From the NCBI RefSeq assembly GCF_900119075.1, contig NZ_FPIP01000005.1:1-64000 (forward strand): a stretch of DNA of 64,000 nucleotides, in the 5' to 3' direction. Of the stretch, positions 53,739 to 63,621 are shown in pieces. The DNA is from Ruminococcus flavefaciens. Lineage in GTDB: Bacteria; Bacillota; Clostridia; Oscillospirales; Ruminococcaceae. Made by a program: the position numbers and the translations under genes. The notes below the pieces were generated by a model. It was not told the origin of the DNA and searched no databases. It worked only from the letters and a program-made list of their open reading frames with translations. Every line of letters begins with the position of its first letter. Positions within the stretch are counted from its first letter, which is position 1.

Positions 53739-54464
53739 ATGCCAAGATTCTTTACCAATGAGATAGATGAGAACAATATCGTCCTGACAGGCAGCGACGC
53801 CAACCACATCGGACGCTCCCTCCGCATGAGAGTGGGCGAGGAGGTGACGGTCTGCTGCAACGGCGTGGACTACTGTTGTACTATCGGCAGTATTACCGCA
53901 GACAGCGTGTATCTCGACCTTGTTGAGAAGCACCGCTGCGCCGCCGAGCCCAATATCAATGTGACGCTGTTTCAGGCTGTCCCGAAGCTGGACAAGCTGG
54001 AGTACATTATACAGAAAAGCGTGGAGCTGGGCGTATCGCGGATAGTGCCCGTGCTCACAAGGCGCTGCATATCCCGTCCCGACGAGAAGGACTTTGAGAA
54101 GAAAAAGCTGCCCCGTCTCAATAAGATAGCAGAGGAAGCGGCAAAGCAGTCGGGCAGAGGCATGATACCTGAGGTAACGCCTATGGTGAGCCTCAAAGAA
54201 GCCGTTGAGATGATGAAACAGCTGGATAGGACAGTGCTCCTCTATGAGGAGGAGGGCGGCTGTTCCTTCGGAAACGTCGATTTTTCGGGAGCTGAGACCG
54301 TGGGACTATTCATCGGAAGCGAGGGCGGCTTCGACAGGGAAGAGGCTGAAATGACCGTAAACGCGGGAGCAAAACAGGTCTGGCTGGGCAAGAGGATACT
54401 GCGTTGTGAAACAGCACCAATAACAGCCCTTTCAATTTTGATGTTTTTAACAAATAATATGTAA
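53739..54464 (+). CDS. rsmE: 16S rRNA m3U1498 methyltransferase RsmE
   Basis: A 241-aa SPOUT enzyme. A PUA-like N-terminus (DANHIGRSLRMRVGEEVTV) is followed by the knotted domain with FIGSEGGFDREEAE and LGKRILRCETAPITAL. It methylates U1498 of 16S rRNA. It is cotranscribed with the VanY-type gene. Confidence 0.95.
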   Translation: MPRFFTNEIDENNIVLTGSDANHIGRSLRMRVGEEVTVCCNGVDYCCTIGSITADSVYLDLVEKHRCAAEPNINVTLFQAVPKLDKLEYIIQKSVELGVSRIVPVLTRRCISRPDEKDFEKKKLPRLNKIAEEAAKQSGRGMIPEVTPMVSLKEAVEMMKQLDRTVLLYEEEGGCSFGNVDFSGAETVGLFIGSEGGFDREEAEMTVNAGAKQVWLGKRILRCETAPITALSILMFLTNNM

Positions 54465-54478
54465 AGAGTTGAAATTTC

Positions 54479-54507
54479 AGAAAGAGTATGATATAATATT
54501 TATAGAT
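54479..54507 (+). promoter_or_regulatory. Promoter of the 87-aa protein gene
   Basis: TTGAAA (54479-54484), 17 bp, TATAAT (54502-54507). Confidence 0.7.
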
Positions 54508-54572
54508 TATCGTAATCCGATCGCAAGCGGTTCGGTAAGTTCTAATTCTTGCGGAGAAAAGAGGAAAATAAA

Positions 54573-54836
54573 ATGAATAAGTTTTTAGTTGCTATTTTAG
54601 CTGCTGGCGCAGCAGCTGCCGTTGGATATGTCGCAGCACAGGCTCTCAAGGACAAGGGTTCGGATTCAGATTATGATGACGACGATTACGATGATTTCGA
54701 CAATTTCGATACTGATGAAAGCATCGACTTTGAGATCAGCGAGGACGCTGCTGATGAGATAAAGGAAAAGGCAGAGGACGTTGTTGAGGATGTCAAGGAC
54801 GCTGCTGAAGAAATCGCAGACGATATCAAGGACTAA
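54573..54836 (+). CDS. Small acidic membrane-anchored protein
   Basis: An 87-aa protein. It begins MNKFLVAILAAGAAAAVGYV, a single hydrophobic helix resembling a membrane anchor. It is followed by an Asp/Tyr-rich acidic segment (25-60) and a helical E/K-rich end (DEIKEKAEDVVEDVKDAAEE). It could be a YtxH-like envelope protein; I do not recognise a family. Start at 54573 by its ribosome site (AGAGGAAA); the longer frame from 54549 is less likely. It has its own promoter and terminator. Confidence 0.7.
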   Translation: MNKFLVAILAAGAAAAVGYVAAQALKDKGSDSDYDDDDYDDFDNFDTDESIDFEISEDAADEIKEKAEDVVEDVKDAAEEIADDIKD

Positions 54837-54846
54837 TGATCTTTAT

Positions 54847-54875
54847 AAGGGAGCTGCGGCTCCCTTTTTATTTTA
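54847..54875 (+). terminator. Terminator of the 87-aa gene
   Basis: AAGGGAGCTGCGGCTCCCTT then TTTATTTT. Confidence 0.85.
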
Positions 54876-54946
54876 TCTGCTTTTCGCAAAAAACGACAAA
54901 AGCGGTCGATATTATTGTGAAATCCTACAAAATGCATGATTTGCAC

Positions 54947-54975
54947 TTGACAATGACATTTTGCTCTGATATAAT
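54947..54975 (+). promoter_or_regulatory. Promoter of tRNA-Pro
   Basis: TTGACA (54947-54952), 17 bp, TATAAT (54970-54975). Confidence 0.85.
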
Positions 54976-55005
54976 ATAAAAGCTGTCTGTCACAGACTGT
55001 ATTAA

Positions 55006-55082
55006 CGAGGCGTAACTCAGTTTGGTAGAGTGCTTGCTTTGGGAGCAAGATGCCGCAGGTTCAAGTCCTGTCGCCTCGACCA
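55006..55082 (+). tRNA. tRNA-Pro (TGG)
   Basis: CGAGGCG/CGCCTCG acceptor, anticodon loop TTTGGGA with anticodon TGG, T-arm GGTTCAAGTCC and encoded CCA. Confidence 0.97.
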
Positions 55083-55111
55083 GATTTTTTTGAAAAAATT
55101 CAAAAAAGTAC

Positions 55112-55140
55112 TTGACAAGCACAGCAAATTATGATATAAT
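55112..55140 (+). promoter_or_regulatory. Promoter of tRNA-Thr/Tyr
   Basis: TTGACA (55112-55117), 17 bp, TATAAT (55135-55140). Confidence 0.85.
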
Positions 55141-55155
55141 AATTAAGCGTTAAAC

Positions 55156-55231
55156 GCTGGTGTAGCTCAGTTGGTAGAGCAGCTGATTTGTAATCAGCAG
55201 GTCGGGGGTTCGAGTCCGTCCACCAGCTCCA
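55156..55231 (+). tRNA. tRNA-Thr (TGT)
   Basis: GCTGGTG/CACCAGC acceptor, CTGAT-TTGTAAT-loop with anticodon TGT, T-arm GGTTCGAGTCC, encoded CCA. Confidence 0.97.
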
Positions 55232-55269
55232 TTATTTTGTCCTGAGACAAAATACAACAACTCTTAACT

Positions 55270-55355
55270 GGGAGAGTTCCCGAGTGGCCAAAGGGGGCAG
55301 ACTGTAAATCTGTTGCTTTTCAGCTTCGATGGTCCGAATCCATCCTCTCCCACCA
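55270..55355 (+). tRNA. tRNA-Tyr (GTA)
   Basis: A class II tRNA with a long variable arm: GGGAGAG/CTCTCCC acceptor, anticodon loop CTGTAAA with anticodon GTA, encoded CCA. Probably cotranscribed with tRNA-Thr. Confidence 0.97.
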
Positions 55356-55360
55356 GAAAC

Positions 55361-55392
55361 GCCCCGAAAAAATTTCGGGGCTGTTTTTGTTT
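55361..55392 (+). terminator. Terminator of the tRNA-Thr/Tyr unit
   Basis: GCCCCGAAAAAATTTCGGGGC followed by TGTTTTTGTTTC. Confidence 0.85.
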
Positions 55393-55574
55393 CATTCGCC
55401 GTAAACCTTGCAAATCCACTGCAAGGGCTTTTTTATGCCCGGAAAAAAAGAGGATTTGCACGGAAATACAGGCTCTATGTTCAGAAAAGTATATATAATG
55501 TAGGGACAAATCGGCATGAGCCGTTTACATATATAAACACAAGAAAGTCAAAGACTATCTGGAGGAAAGAAAAT

Positions 55575-57395
55575 ATGATAAGAGAAGATTTAAGAAACAT
55601 TGCCATTATCGCTCACGTTGACCATGGCAAGACCACTCTCGTTGACGAAATGTTAAAGCAGGGCGGCGTTTTCCGTGAGAATCAGGCTGTTGCAGAGCGT
55701 GTAATGGACTCAAACGACATCGAGAGGGAGAGAGGTATCACTATCCTTGCGAAGAATACCTCAGTTATGTACAACGGAACAAAGATAAACATCATCGACA
55801 CCCCCGGCCATGCTGACTTCGGCGGCGAAGTTGAGCGTGTACTGGAAATGGTCGACGGCGTTCTTCTCCTTGTTGATGCAGCAGAAGGTCCTATGCCCCA
55901 GACACGTTTCGTGCTCTCAAAGGCTCTGGAAATGGGACACAAGATAATCGTAGTCGTAAACAAGATAGACCGTCCCGACGCCCGTCTCGACGAGATAGGC
56001 GACGAGGTGCTGGAGCTTCTCCTTGACCTTGACGCAAACGAGGAACAGCTTGAAAGCCCCCTCCTTTTCTGCTCGGGCAGAAGCGGTACAGCTTCACTCA
56101 GCCAGTATGAGGCAGGTACAGACCTGAAGCCTCTTTTCGATACTATCATCAACTACATCGAGCCTCCGAAGGGCGAGGAGAACGATCCTCTCCAGATGCT
56201 CATCTCCTCTATCGACTACAACGAGTACGTCGGACGTATCGGCATTGGTCGTATCGTAAGAGGCAAGATAGCCGTAAACCAGCAGGTAACTGTCTGTGAT
56301 TACACAGGCTCAAAGAAGAACTACAACGCCAAGATAGTTTCACTTCTCCAGATACAGGGACTCAACCGTGTTCCCGTTCAGGAGGCTCAGATGGGCGATA
56401 TCGTATGGATATCGGGTATCGAGAACATCACTATCGGCGATACTATCTGTGCAACAGACGCTCCCGATCCGCTCCCATTCGTAAAGATAAGCGAGCCTAC
56501 CGTTGAGATGACATTCTCTGTAAACGACAGCCCATTTGCAGGACGCGAGGGTAAGTTCGTTACATCACGTCAGCTCCGCGAGAGACTCTTCAAGGAGCTC
56601 TTAAAGGACGTTTCTCTCCGCGTTGAGGAGACAGACTCAACAGACGCATTCCGCGTAGCAGGAAGAGGAGAAATGCACCTGTCTATCCTTATCGAGAATA
56701 TGCGCCGCGAGGGCTATGAGCTGGGCGTTTCCACACCAAGAGTACTCTTCAAGACCGACGAGAACGGCAGAAAGCTTGAGCCTATCGAGCGCCTTGTTAT
56801 CGACGTTCCCGAGGACTGCGTCGGCTCCGTAATGGAGAAGATAGGCGCACGTAAGGGCGATATGGTGGATATGCACCCACAGGGCACACGTATGCGTATC
56901 GAGTTCCTTATCCCTGCAAGAGGACTTTTCGGCTATAAGAGCGAGTTCCTCACAGATACAAAGGGCGAGGGTATCATGAGCCACGTATTCGACGGCTATC
57001 AGCCTTACAAGGGCGATATCGAGCGCAGAAACACAGGCTCCCTCGTTTCATTCGAGACAGGCGAGGCTGTTACCTACGGTCTTTACAACGCTCAGGAGCG
57101 CGGGCAGCTCTTTATCACAGCAGGTACTCCCGTATATGAGGGCATGATAGTAGGAGCTTCGCCCAAGACAGAAGACCTTGTAGTAAATGTCTGCAAGAAG
57201 AAGCACCTTACAAATACCCGTGCAAGCGGAAGCGACGACGCACTCCGTCTTGTACCGCCAAGAGTTCTCAGCCTTGAGGACTGTCTTGAATTCCTTGCTG
57301 ACGACGAGCTTCTCGAGGTAACTCCGGAGTCTCTCAGAATCAGAAAGAGAACTCTCAGCAATACTCAGAGAGCTAAGGACAGAAGCAAGAAGTAA
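55575..57395 (+). CDS. typA: Ribosome-associated GTPase TypA/BipA
   Basis: A 606-aa translational GTPase. G1 AHVDHGKTT, G2/G3 RERGITIL and DTPGHADFGGEVERVL, G4 NKIDRPDA; then beta-barrel domain 2, domain III, domain V and the C-terminal basic domain ending in DRSKK. It acts in ribosome assembly and stress adaptation. The start is at 55575 with GGAGGAAAG upstream; the open frame continues into the tRNA region but that is not coding. Confidence 0.96.
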   Translation: MIREDLRNIAIIAHVDHGKTTLVDEMLKQGGVFRENQAVAERVMDSNDIERERGITILAKNTSVMYNGTKINIIDTPGHADFGGEVERVLEMVDGVLLLVDAAEGPMPQTRFVLSKALEMGHKIIVVVNKIDRPDARLDEIGDEVLELLLDLDANEEQLESPLLFCSGRSGTASLSQYEAGTDLKPLFDTIINYIEPPKGEENDPLQMLISSIDYNEYVGRIGIGRIVRGKIAVNQQVTVCDYTGSKKNYNAKIVSLLQIQGLNRVPVQEAQMGDIVWISGIENITIGDTICATDAPDPLPFVKISEPTVEMTFSVNDSPFAGREGKFVTSRQLRERLFKELLKDVSLRVEETDSTDAFRVAGRGEMHLSILIENMRREGYELGVSTPRVLFKTDENGRKLEPIERLVIDVPEDCVGSVMEKIGARKGDMVDMHPQGTRMRIEFLIPARGLFGYKSEFLTDTKGEGIMSHVFDGYQPYKGDIERRNTGSLVSFETGEAVTYGLYNAQERGQLFITAGTPVYEGMIVGASPKTEDLVVNVCKKKHLTNTRASGSDDALRLVPPRVLSLEDCLEFLADDELLEVTPESLRIRKRTLSNTQRAKDRSKK

Positions 57396-57555
57396 ATTTC
57401 ATCAAACAAACACATTTAAACCATACAGTTTGCAGATTTGGGAGCTATGATAGTAAAAATCGCTGTCATTGCTCCCGAAAAAAGTATTTTTCAAGGGATA
57501 AGGCAGGAGAAATAGATCAGGTAGCCGTTTACGACAAAACGAGAGGATAATATTC

Positions 57556-58365
57556 ATGGATAAGAAAAGAGTCATAGCGCTTATTCTTGCCGCAGCAGGA
57601 CTTCAGTGCCTTGCAGGCTGCGGAAAAAATAAAGATGACAATATGCCGATTTATGCGGAAACTCCTGTTGAGACCACAACAGAGCCCCCTGTGGGCGGAG
57701 CTGATATATCAGGCGATAATTACGACAGCGAAGCCTATCAGGCAAAGATAAACGACCATATACAGGCTGCGGAGCTAACAGACGCTACGTTGGTGCTTGG
57801 CAGTGTGGGCAAGGACATAATCTCTCCCGAGGAGGGAGCAGAGGATTCGGGACTCGGCACGTACCGCGTGAGCAGCAGCGGAGTGAAGCTGTATTACGAT
57901 GAGACCGTATTCCCCGCAGAGCTCATGCTCACACTTGAAAAGTACTTCACCTCCTTTCCGTCGGCTGATTATGCCACATACAGCCGCTGCGTCTTCCCGA
58001 GCTATATCACGGAAATGGAAAGCTTTCTTAAGAATAACTACAATTACGACCTTAAGACCTCGTTTTCAAAGCAGTGCTCATCGCTTGCAGACAAGATGAA
58101 GGGCGACTACAGGATAACCCGGATAAAGCTGGAAGAGGCTCCCGTATATGAGGAGGGCAAGGATAATATCGAGAACTATTTCTCGTCCCTTAACGAGGTA
58201 TTTGAAAAGGATTATTTAAGTCAGGTCAGGGAGGAGAGCGAAGAACTCATCGACGCCTGCTTCTATGTAATGGCTGAGGATCCCTACGGAAAAGAGCAGA
58301 TGCTTGTTGCGGAATACGAGATAGTCTTTGCTGTCAAGGACGGCAAATATTATACATTTGGCTGA
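57556..58365 (+). CDS. Lipoprotein of unknown function
   Basis: A 269-aa lipoprotein with lipobox LAGC (Cys22). The mature part has a Thr/Pro-rich start, then an alpha/beta region with no motif I recognise. It is followed 12 bp later by a second lipoprotein gene. Both share a general plan of a helical middle and an ending of the type 'DGK(Y/P)Y', which hints at a common fold. Start ATG is by its GAGAGGA site. Confidence 0.7.
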   Translation: MDKKRVIALILAAAGLQCLAGCGKNKDDNMPIYAETPVETTTEPPVGGADISGDNYDSEAYQAKINDHIQAAELTDATLVLGSVGKDIISPEEGAEDSGLGTYRVSSSGVKLYYDETVFPAELMLTLEKYFTSFPSADYATYSRCVFPSYITEMESFLKNNYNYDLKTSFSKQCSSLADKMKGDYRITRIKLEEAPVYEEGKDNIENYFSSLNEVFEKDYLSQVREESEELIDACFYVMAEDPYGKEQMLVAEYEIVFAVKDGKYYTFG

Positions 58366-58377
58366 GGTGACGCATAA

Positions 58378-59031
58378 ATGAAAGGATATATCAGAAAGGC
58401 TGCGGCTTTCCTTGCGGCAGCGCTGGTAGCTGTTTCTGCGGCAGGCTGTGCCGATAAAAAAGAAGATGAACACGACCACGGACATAATATGGCAGGGGTA
58501 AGTGCTCCCGACGGCGATTATTCGGACTATGCCGAGAAGGAGCTCAAGCCTGAAAGCTCTGAGGTGCCTGTATTTATAACCTTCCGTTCCAACTTTGCCG
58601 AAGATGAAGAGGCTGTAAAGGTAGCTGAATTCTACTATGCGATGTCGGAAAAGAGCGTTGAGTATCTTGAAAAAAGCGTACAGCCCGACGTTCTGAAAAT
58701 GAAGCTTGACAGCTCGACATCAGCGGATTATCTGAATGTTCAGTATGACTTTATCAAGGATTCCGTTATCGGAAGCGATTTCAAATTCACGGCTGTGACT
58801 ATTGATGACAGCATGACAGGCGAAGATGCCTTTAATTACTATGATTCACTGCTTGCAAAGGCGGCTCCCGACTTGAAGCCCACGAGCAAAAAGGTGTTCA
58901 AAGTGAACTGCCTTTACGACAAGGGCGACGGCGGACAGCTTTCTATCGCAGCAAGGCTCAAAGAAAAGGGCATGAACGAATTGGAAGTTGCGGTCTATAC
59001 TATAGACGGCAAGCCATATATAATATTCTAA
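58378..59031 (+). CDS. Lipoprotein with His-rich N-terminus, unknown function
   Basis: A 217-aa lipoprotein with lipobox SAAGC (Cys24), followed by DKKEDEHDHGHNM, a His/Asp/Glu patch that could bind metal. The rest (~60-217) resembles a small extracytoplasmic domain with the ending DGKPYIIF. It is second in a two-gene lipoprotein unit with a terminator 6 bp later. Confidence 0.7.
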   Translation: MKGYIRKAAAFLAAALVAVSAAGCADKKEDEHDHGHNMAGVSAPDGDYSDYAEKELKPESSEVPVFITFRSNFAEDEEAVKVAEFYYAMSEKSVEYLEKSVQPDVLKMKLDSSTSADYLNVQYDFIKDSVIGSDFKFTAVTIDDSMTGEDAFNYYDSLLAKAAPDLKPTSKKVFKVNCLYDKGDGGQLSIAARLKEKGMNELEVAVYTIDGKPYIIF

Positions 59032-59036
59032 AGCAA

Positions 59037-59062
59037 AAGGACGGCATAGCCGTCCTTTTTTA
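59037..59062 (+). terminator. Terminator of the lipoprotein pair
   Basis: AAAGGACGGCATAGCCGTCCTTTTTT. Confidence 0.85.
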
Positions 59063-59119
59063 GTGATTAGTAAGTAGAGATATCCACTATAAATTTACTG
59101 GCTGAGAGTATGAACGGGA

Positions 59120-59465
59120 TTCCTAAGGGACGTGTTCCTTAGGCGGAGTGACTCCCCATAAAATGGGGAGATGTCCGTAGGACAGAGGGGACGTACCGGT
59201 AAGGTCAGAGGCAGCGCCTCTGGTGGGGTGTGGGGCAAAGCCCCGCAGTTACGAAGCGCACCGCAAGGGTGAATCCCGAAAACAATCCAGTGAATTGTTT
59301 TCGGGAGAGGGTGACTCCCCACGGGGTGGGGAGATGTCGCAACGCGACAGAGGGGACGGACCCGATTAGGGGGCCCTGCAAGAGAGGGCGTCCCTTATCG
59401 GGCGGATATTATCCGCCCCTACAGACCATTATATCGGGACGCCGAGGGCGGCGTCCCCTACAAAA
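59120..59465. repeat. Mosaic of GC-rich repeat families
   Basis: Contains two copies of the GTGACTCCCC...GGGGAGATGTCC...GACAGAGGGGAC unit (~59148 and ~59310), a GAAAACAATCCAGTGAATTGTTTTC hairpin written here as arms GAAAACAATCC/GAATTGTTTTC, and TGTAGGGG-type units inverted at the right end. No gene is visible. Confidence 0.65.
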
Positions 59466-59494
59466 AAAAGGCGGACTTTATGTCCGCCTTTTTT
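59466..59494 (-). terminator. Terminator of guaB
   Basis: AAAGGCGGACTTTATGTCCG pairs with CCTTT; the minus strand continues TTTTTTGTAGG. Confidence 0.8.
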
Positions 59495-59509
59495 GCAGCG
59501 TCACGCTGC

Positions 59510-61009
<1,500 letters not shown>

Positions 61010-61018
61010 TTAACTTTA

Positions 61019-61047
61019 ATAATACTATTTTTTGCGGCTCATGTCAA
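61019..61047 (-). promoter_or_regulatory. Promoter of guaB
   Basis: TTGACA (61042-61047), 17 bp, TATTAT (61019-61024) on the minus strand. No purine riboswitch is visible in the ~30-nt leader. Confidence 0.7.
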
Positions 61048-61154
61048 TAGTTTCAGCGGCTTGCTGCACATAGAATTTTGTTTTCAAAAAAGGTCGCTTT
61101 TTGGCGAAAAAGCAGTTTGTTATATTAAAGTAATTCAGTGTTAAAGCGGCATTG

Positions 61155-62444
61155 TCAGTGCTTTACGGCGTTTTCTGCATATTTTGCGAGAATCAGCGAA
61201 GCGTCCACTGCATTTACAGCTGTGTTGTTGTCGTAATCGGCAGCGATGACCTGTTCAACATTGAAAGACGACGGCTTGTCGGTGGAGGTTAGTGCGTACT
61301 CAGACAGCACCGCAGAGGCGTCAACTGCGTCGATAACGCCGTCGCCTGTTACGTCGCCCTTCTGAAGCACTCTTGTGCCGAAGATAATACCGTTTTCCGA
61401 AGCATACTTCTCCGCGGCAGAGCCCTTTTCGCCCTTGATGACAAAGTCGGGGATACTGTCATAGGAGGAGCTTCTTGTGTCATATCGTATACCGATGGCA
61501 TTATCTCCTATGGAGGTCACGGTCTTGGGTATTTTTATGCCACTGAGCGAAGCGCAGCTGTAAAAAGCCTCATTTCCGATAGATGTGATATTATCGGGGA
61601 TAACTATGTTATTGAGAGCTGTGCATGAATGGAAGCAGCTGTCGGGAATAGCTTTCAGAGAGGAGCTGAGGCGCACCTTTGAAAGTGAGTTGCAGCTCAT
61701 AAAACAGCTTTCGCCGAGAGACTTTACCGAATCGGGGAGCTCCACTGATTTCAGGTACAGGCAGCCCATAAATGCGCTTTTTTCAATAGCTGTGACAGTT
61801 TTCGGGATAGATACCGAGGTTATATCCTGTCTCTCAAAAAAAGCGCTTGCGCCGATAGTTTTTACCTTGTCAGGCACAGCAGCATTGCTGCCTCCTGCAT
61901 ATTTTATGAGGGTATCGCCGTTCTTGCTGCACAGGCAGGAGTTCACCGAAGAATAGCTCTGATTATCCTTGCTGACGGTGAACGAGCTGAGCTTGGGGCA
62001 GGCAGAAAAAGCGTATTCGCTGATATTTGCAGCGCCTTTGCCGATAGTTACGCTTGTCAGTTCGGGGCAGGCGGAGAATGAAAGACTGTCTATCTCAGAA
62101 GCCCCGTTGCCGATAGTTACGCTGACCAGATCGGGACAATCGAAGAAAGCCCGATTGCCTATTTTTTCCACACTGTCGGGAATAACGCAGGTCTTGAGAC
62201 CTTCACAGTGAAAAAACGTATTCTCGCGGATACAGGTAACAGGCAGCCCGTCGATCTTTTCGGGAATGACAAGGTCGCCGTTACGGAAATCTTTCCCTAT
62301 GCCGTCAATGCTTATGTGGTCTTTTTCTACCTTGTATACTACACAGCTTGCGCCGGCAGGAGTTTCAGCGGCATATGAGGGCGTTTTCGGAGCTGCTGCA
62401 AAGAGCATTGCGGCAGCAGCGGCAAAGGATATCAGCCTTTTCAT
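61155..62444 (-). CDS. Secreted BspA-like LRR protein with canonical dockerin
   Basis: A 429-aa protein. Signal peptide ~1-25; LRR_5 repeats ~60-345 of the type IGNRAFFDCPDLVSVTI; C-terminal dockerin (~361-425) with two complete Ca-binding segments, GDVTGDGVIDAVDASAVL and ADYDNNTAVNAVDASLIL. There is no catalytic domain and no TM helix. It would attach by a cohesin to the cellulosome or cell surface and bind a ligand with the LRR solenoid. Its start follows AGGGAGG inside the end of the amidohydrolase gene, one base after its stop. Confidence 0.9.
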   Translation of the reverse strand: MKRLISFAAAAAMLFAAAPKTPSYAAETPAGASCVVYKVEKDHISIDGIGKDFRNGDLVIPEKIDGLPVTCIRENTFFHCEGLKTCVIPDSVEKIGNRAFFDCPDLVSVTIGNGASEIDSLSFSACPELTSVTIGKGAANISEYAFSACPKLSSFTVSKDNQSYSSVNSCLCSKNGDTLIKYAGGSNAAVPDKVKTIGASAFFERQDITSVSIPKTVTAIEKSAFMGCLYLKSVELPDSVKSLGESCFMSCNSLSKVRLSSSLKAIPDSCFHSCTALNNIVIPDNITSIGNEAFYSCASLSGIKIPKTVTSIGDNAIGIRYDTRSSSYDSIPDFVIKGEKGSAAEKYASENGIIFGTRVLQKGDVTGDGVIDAVDASAVLSEYALTSTDKPSSFNVEQVIAADYDNNTAVNAVDASLILAKYAENAVKH

Positions 62445-62445
62445 T

Positions 62446-63615
62446 TTATACCTCCCTGCGGCATACTTCGCCGCTTACCATAACGAGTACGGGCTCGGAC
62501 ATGAGGTCGAGGGGATTCTCGCCCCTTCTGTAGAGCTGTATATCCGCGTCCTTACCCACGCTGAGAGAGCCTGTGGTATCGTCGATGCCCAGTATCTCGG
62601 CAGGGGCTATAGTGAGAGTTTTCAGTGCCTCGTCAAAGTCAAGTCCGCCCTTTACCGCAGCCTGTGCGGAGAGGGGGAGATACTGTATGGGGATAACCGT
62701 ATGGTCTGTGCAGATAGCTATTTTTACGCCGTTTTCATGGAGTACAGAGGCGTTTTTCAGTTCAAGTCCGCGCATTTCGGGCTTGCAGCGGTCACAGATA
62801 ACGGGACCGCATATGACGGGTATCTTCTCCTCGGCAATAATGTCGGCTATCTTGTGTCCCTCAGTGCCGTGTATGATGACCGCGTCAAGGCTGAATTCCT
62901 TTGCAATGCGCATAGCCGTGCAGATATCATCTGCGCGGTGGCAGTGGAAGAAAGCCTTCATCTTGTGGTCGAGCAGGGGCATGAGAGCCTCACACTTTAT
63001 ATCATATTCGGGGGGATCGTAGTTCTCGCTGTCGGAGTAGTAGCTGTCCATATCATGGGCATAGCGGCGAGCCTTGTAGAGTCCCTCGCGGATAAGAGCA
63101 GTTATCGCCATACGTGTTATGGGAGCCTCCTCACGTCCGTTGTAGACGTTCTTGGGGTTCTCACCCAGAGCGAATTTTATTCCGCAGTTCCTTATGAGCA
63201 TATCGTCAATGCGCCTGCCGTATGTTTTTACAGCGGCAATCTCACCGCCGCAGGCATTGGCGCTTCCCGGGCTTGAAGCCGCCGCGGTGATGCCGCGCAT
63301 ACGAGCTTCCTCAAAGCAGCGGTCAAAGGGGTTGATACCGTCGATAGCTCTCATCTGTGGAGTAAATGGATCGGTGGATTCGTTGCAGTCGTCCCCCTCG
63401 AAGTCCAGACCGTCCTCGATAATTCCGAGGTGGTTGTGGGCGTCGATGAATCCGGGGAGAAGCATACCGCCCTGTGCGTCTATGGCGTCCTTGTCGTCAT
63501 AGGGGAGGTATCCGCTGCCGATATTGCGTATTTTTCCGTTCTGGATATCTATCCAGCCGTCCTTTACCACACCAAGAGAGCCCATGGTATGAATTTCAGC
63601 ATTATAGATAAGCAT
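62446..63615 (-). CDS. Amidohydrolase of the metal-dependent hydrolase superfamily
   Basis: A 389-aa cyclic-amidohydrolase-like enzyme. The metal sites are DAHNHLG near residue 60, then FHCHRADD, IIHGTEG and CTDHTVIP. N- and C-terminal beta-sandwich parts close the composite domain. Such enzymes deaminate or hydrolyse cyclic amides (imidazolonepropionase or adenine deaminase relatives); the substrate here is not evident. It is 6 bp downstream of the shikimate kinase gene and translationally coupled to the LRR-dockerin gene. Confidence 0.85.
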   Translation of the reverse strand: MLIYNAEIHTMGSLGVVKDGWIDIQNGKIRNIGSGYLPYDDKDAIDAQGGMLLPGFIDAHNHLGIIEDGLDFEGDDCNESTDPFTPQMRAIDGINPFDRCFEEARMRGITAAASSPGSANACGGEIAAVKTYGRRIDDMLIRNCGIKFALGENPKNVYNGREEAPITRMAITALIREGLYKARRYAHDMDSYYSDSENYDPPEYDIKCEALMPLLDHKMKAFFHCHRADDICTAMRIAKEFSLDAVIIHGTEGHKIADIIAEEKIPVICGPVICDRCKPEMRGLELKNASVLHENGVKIAICTDHTVIPIQYLPLSAQAAVKGGLDFDEALKTLTIAPAEILGIDDTTGSLSVGKDADIQLYRRGENPLDLMSEPVLVMVSGEVCRREV

Positions 63616-63621
63616 AGCCGC

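Noticed and set aside
55329..55574. N-terminal extension of TypA through tRNA-Tyr
   Set aside because: The family start at MIREDLRNIAII has its own GGAGG site; the upstream part is tRNA and terminator.
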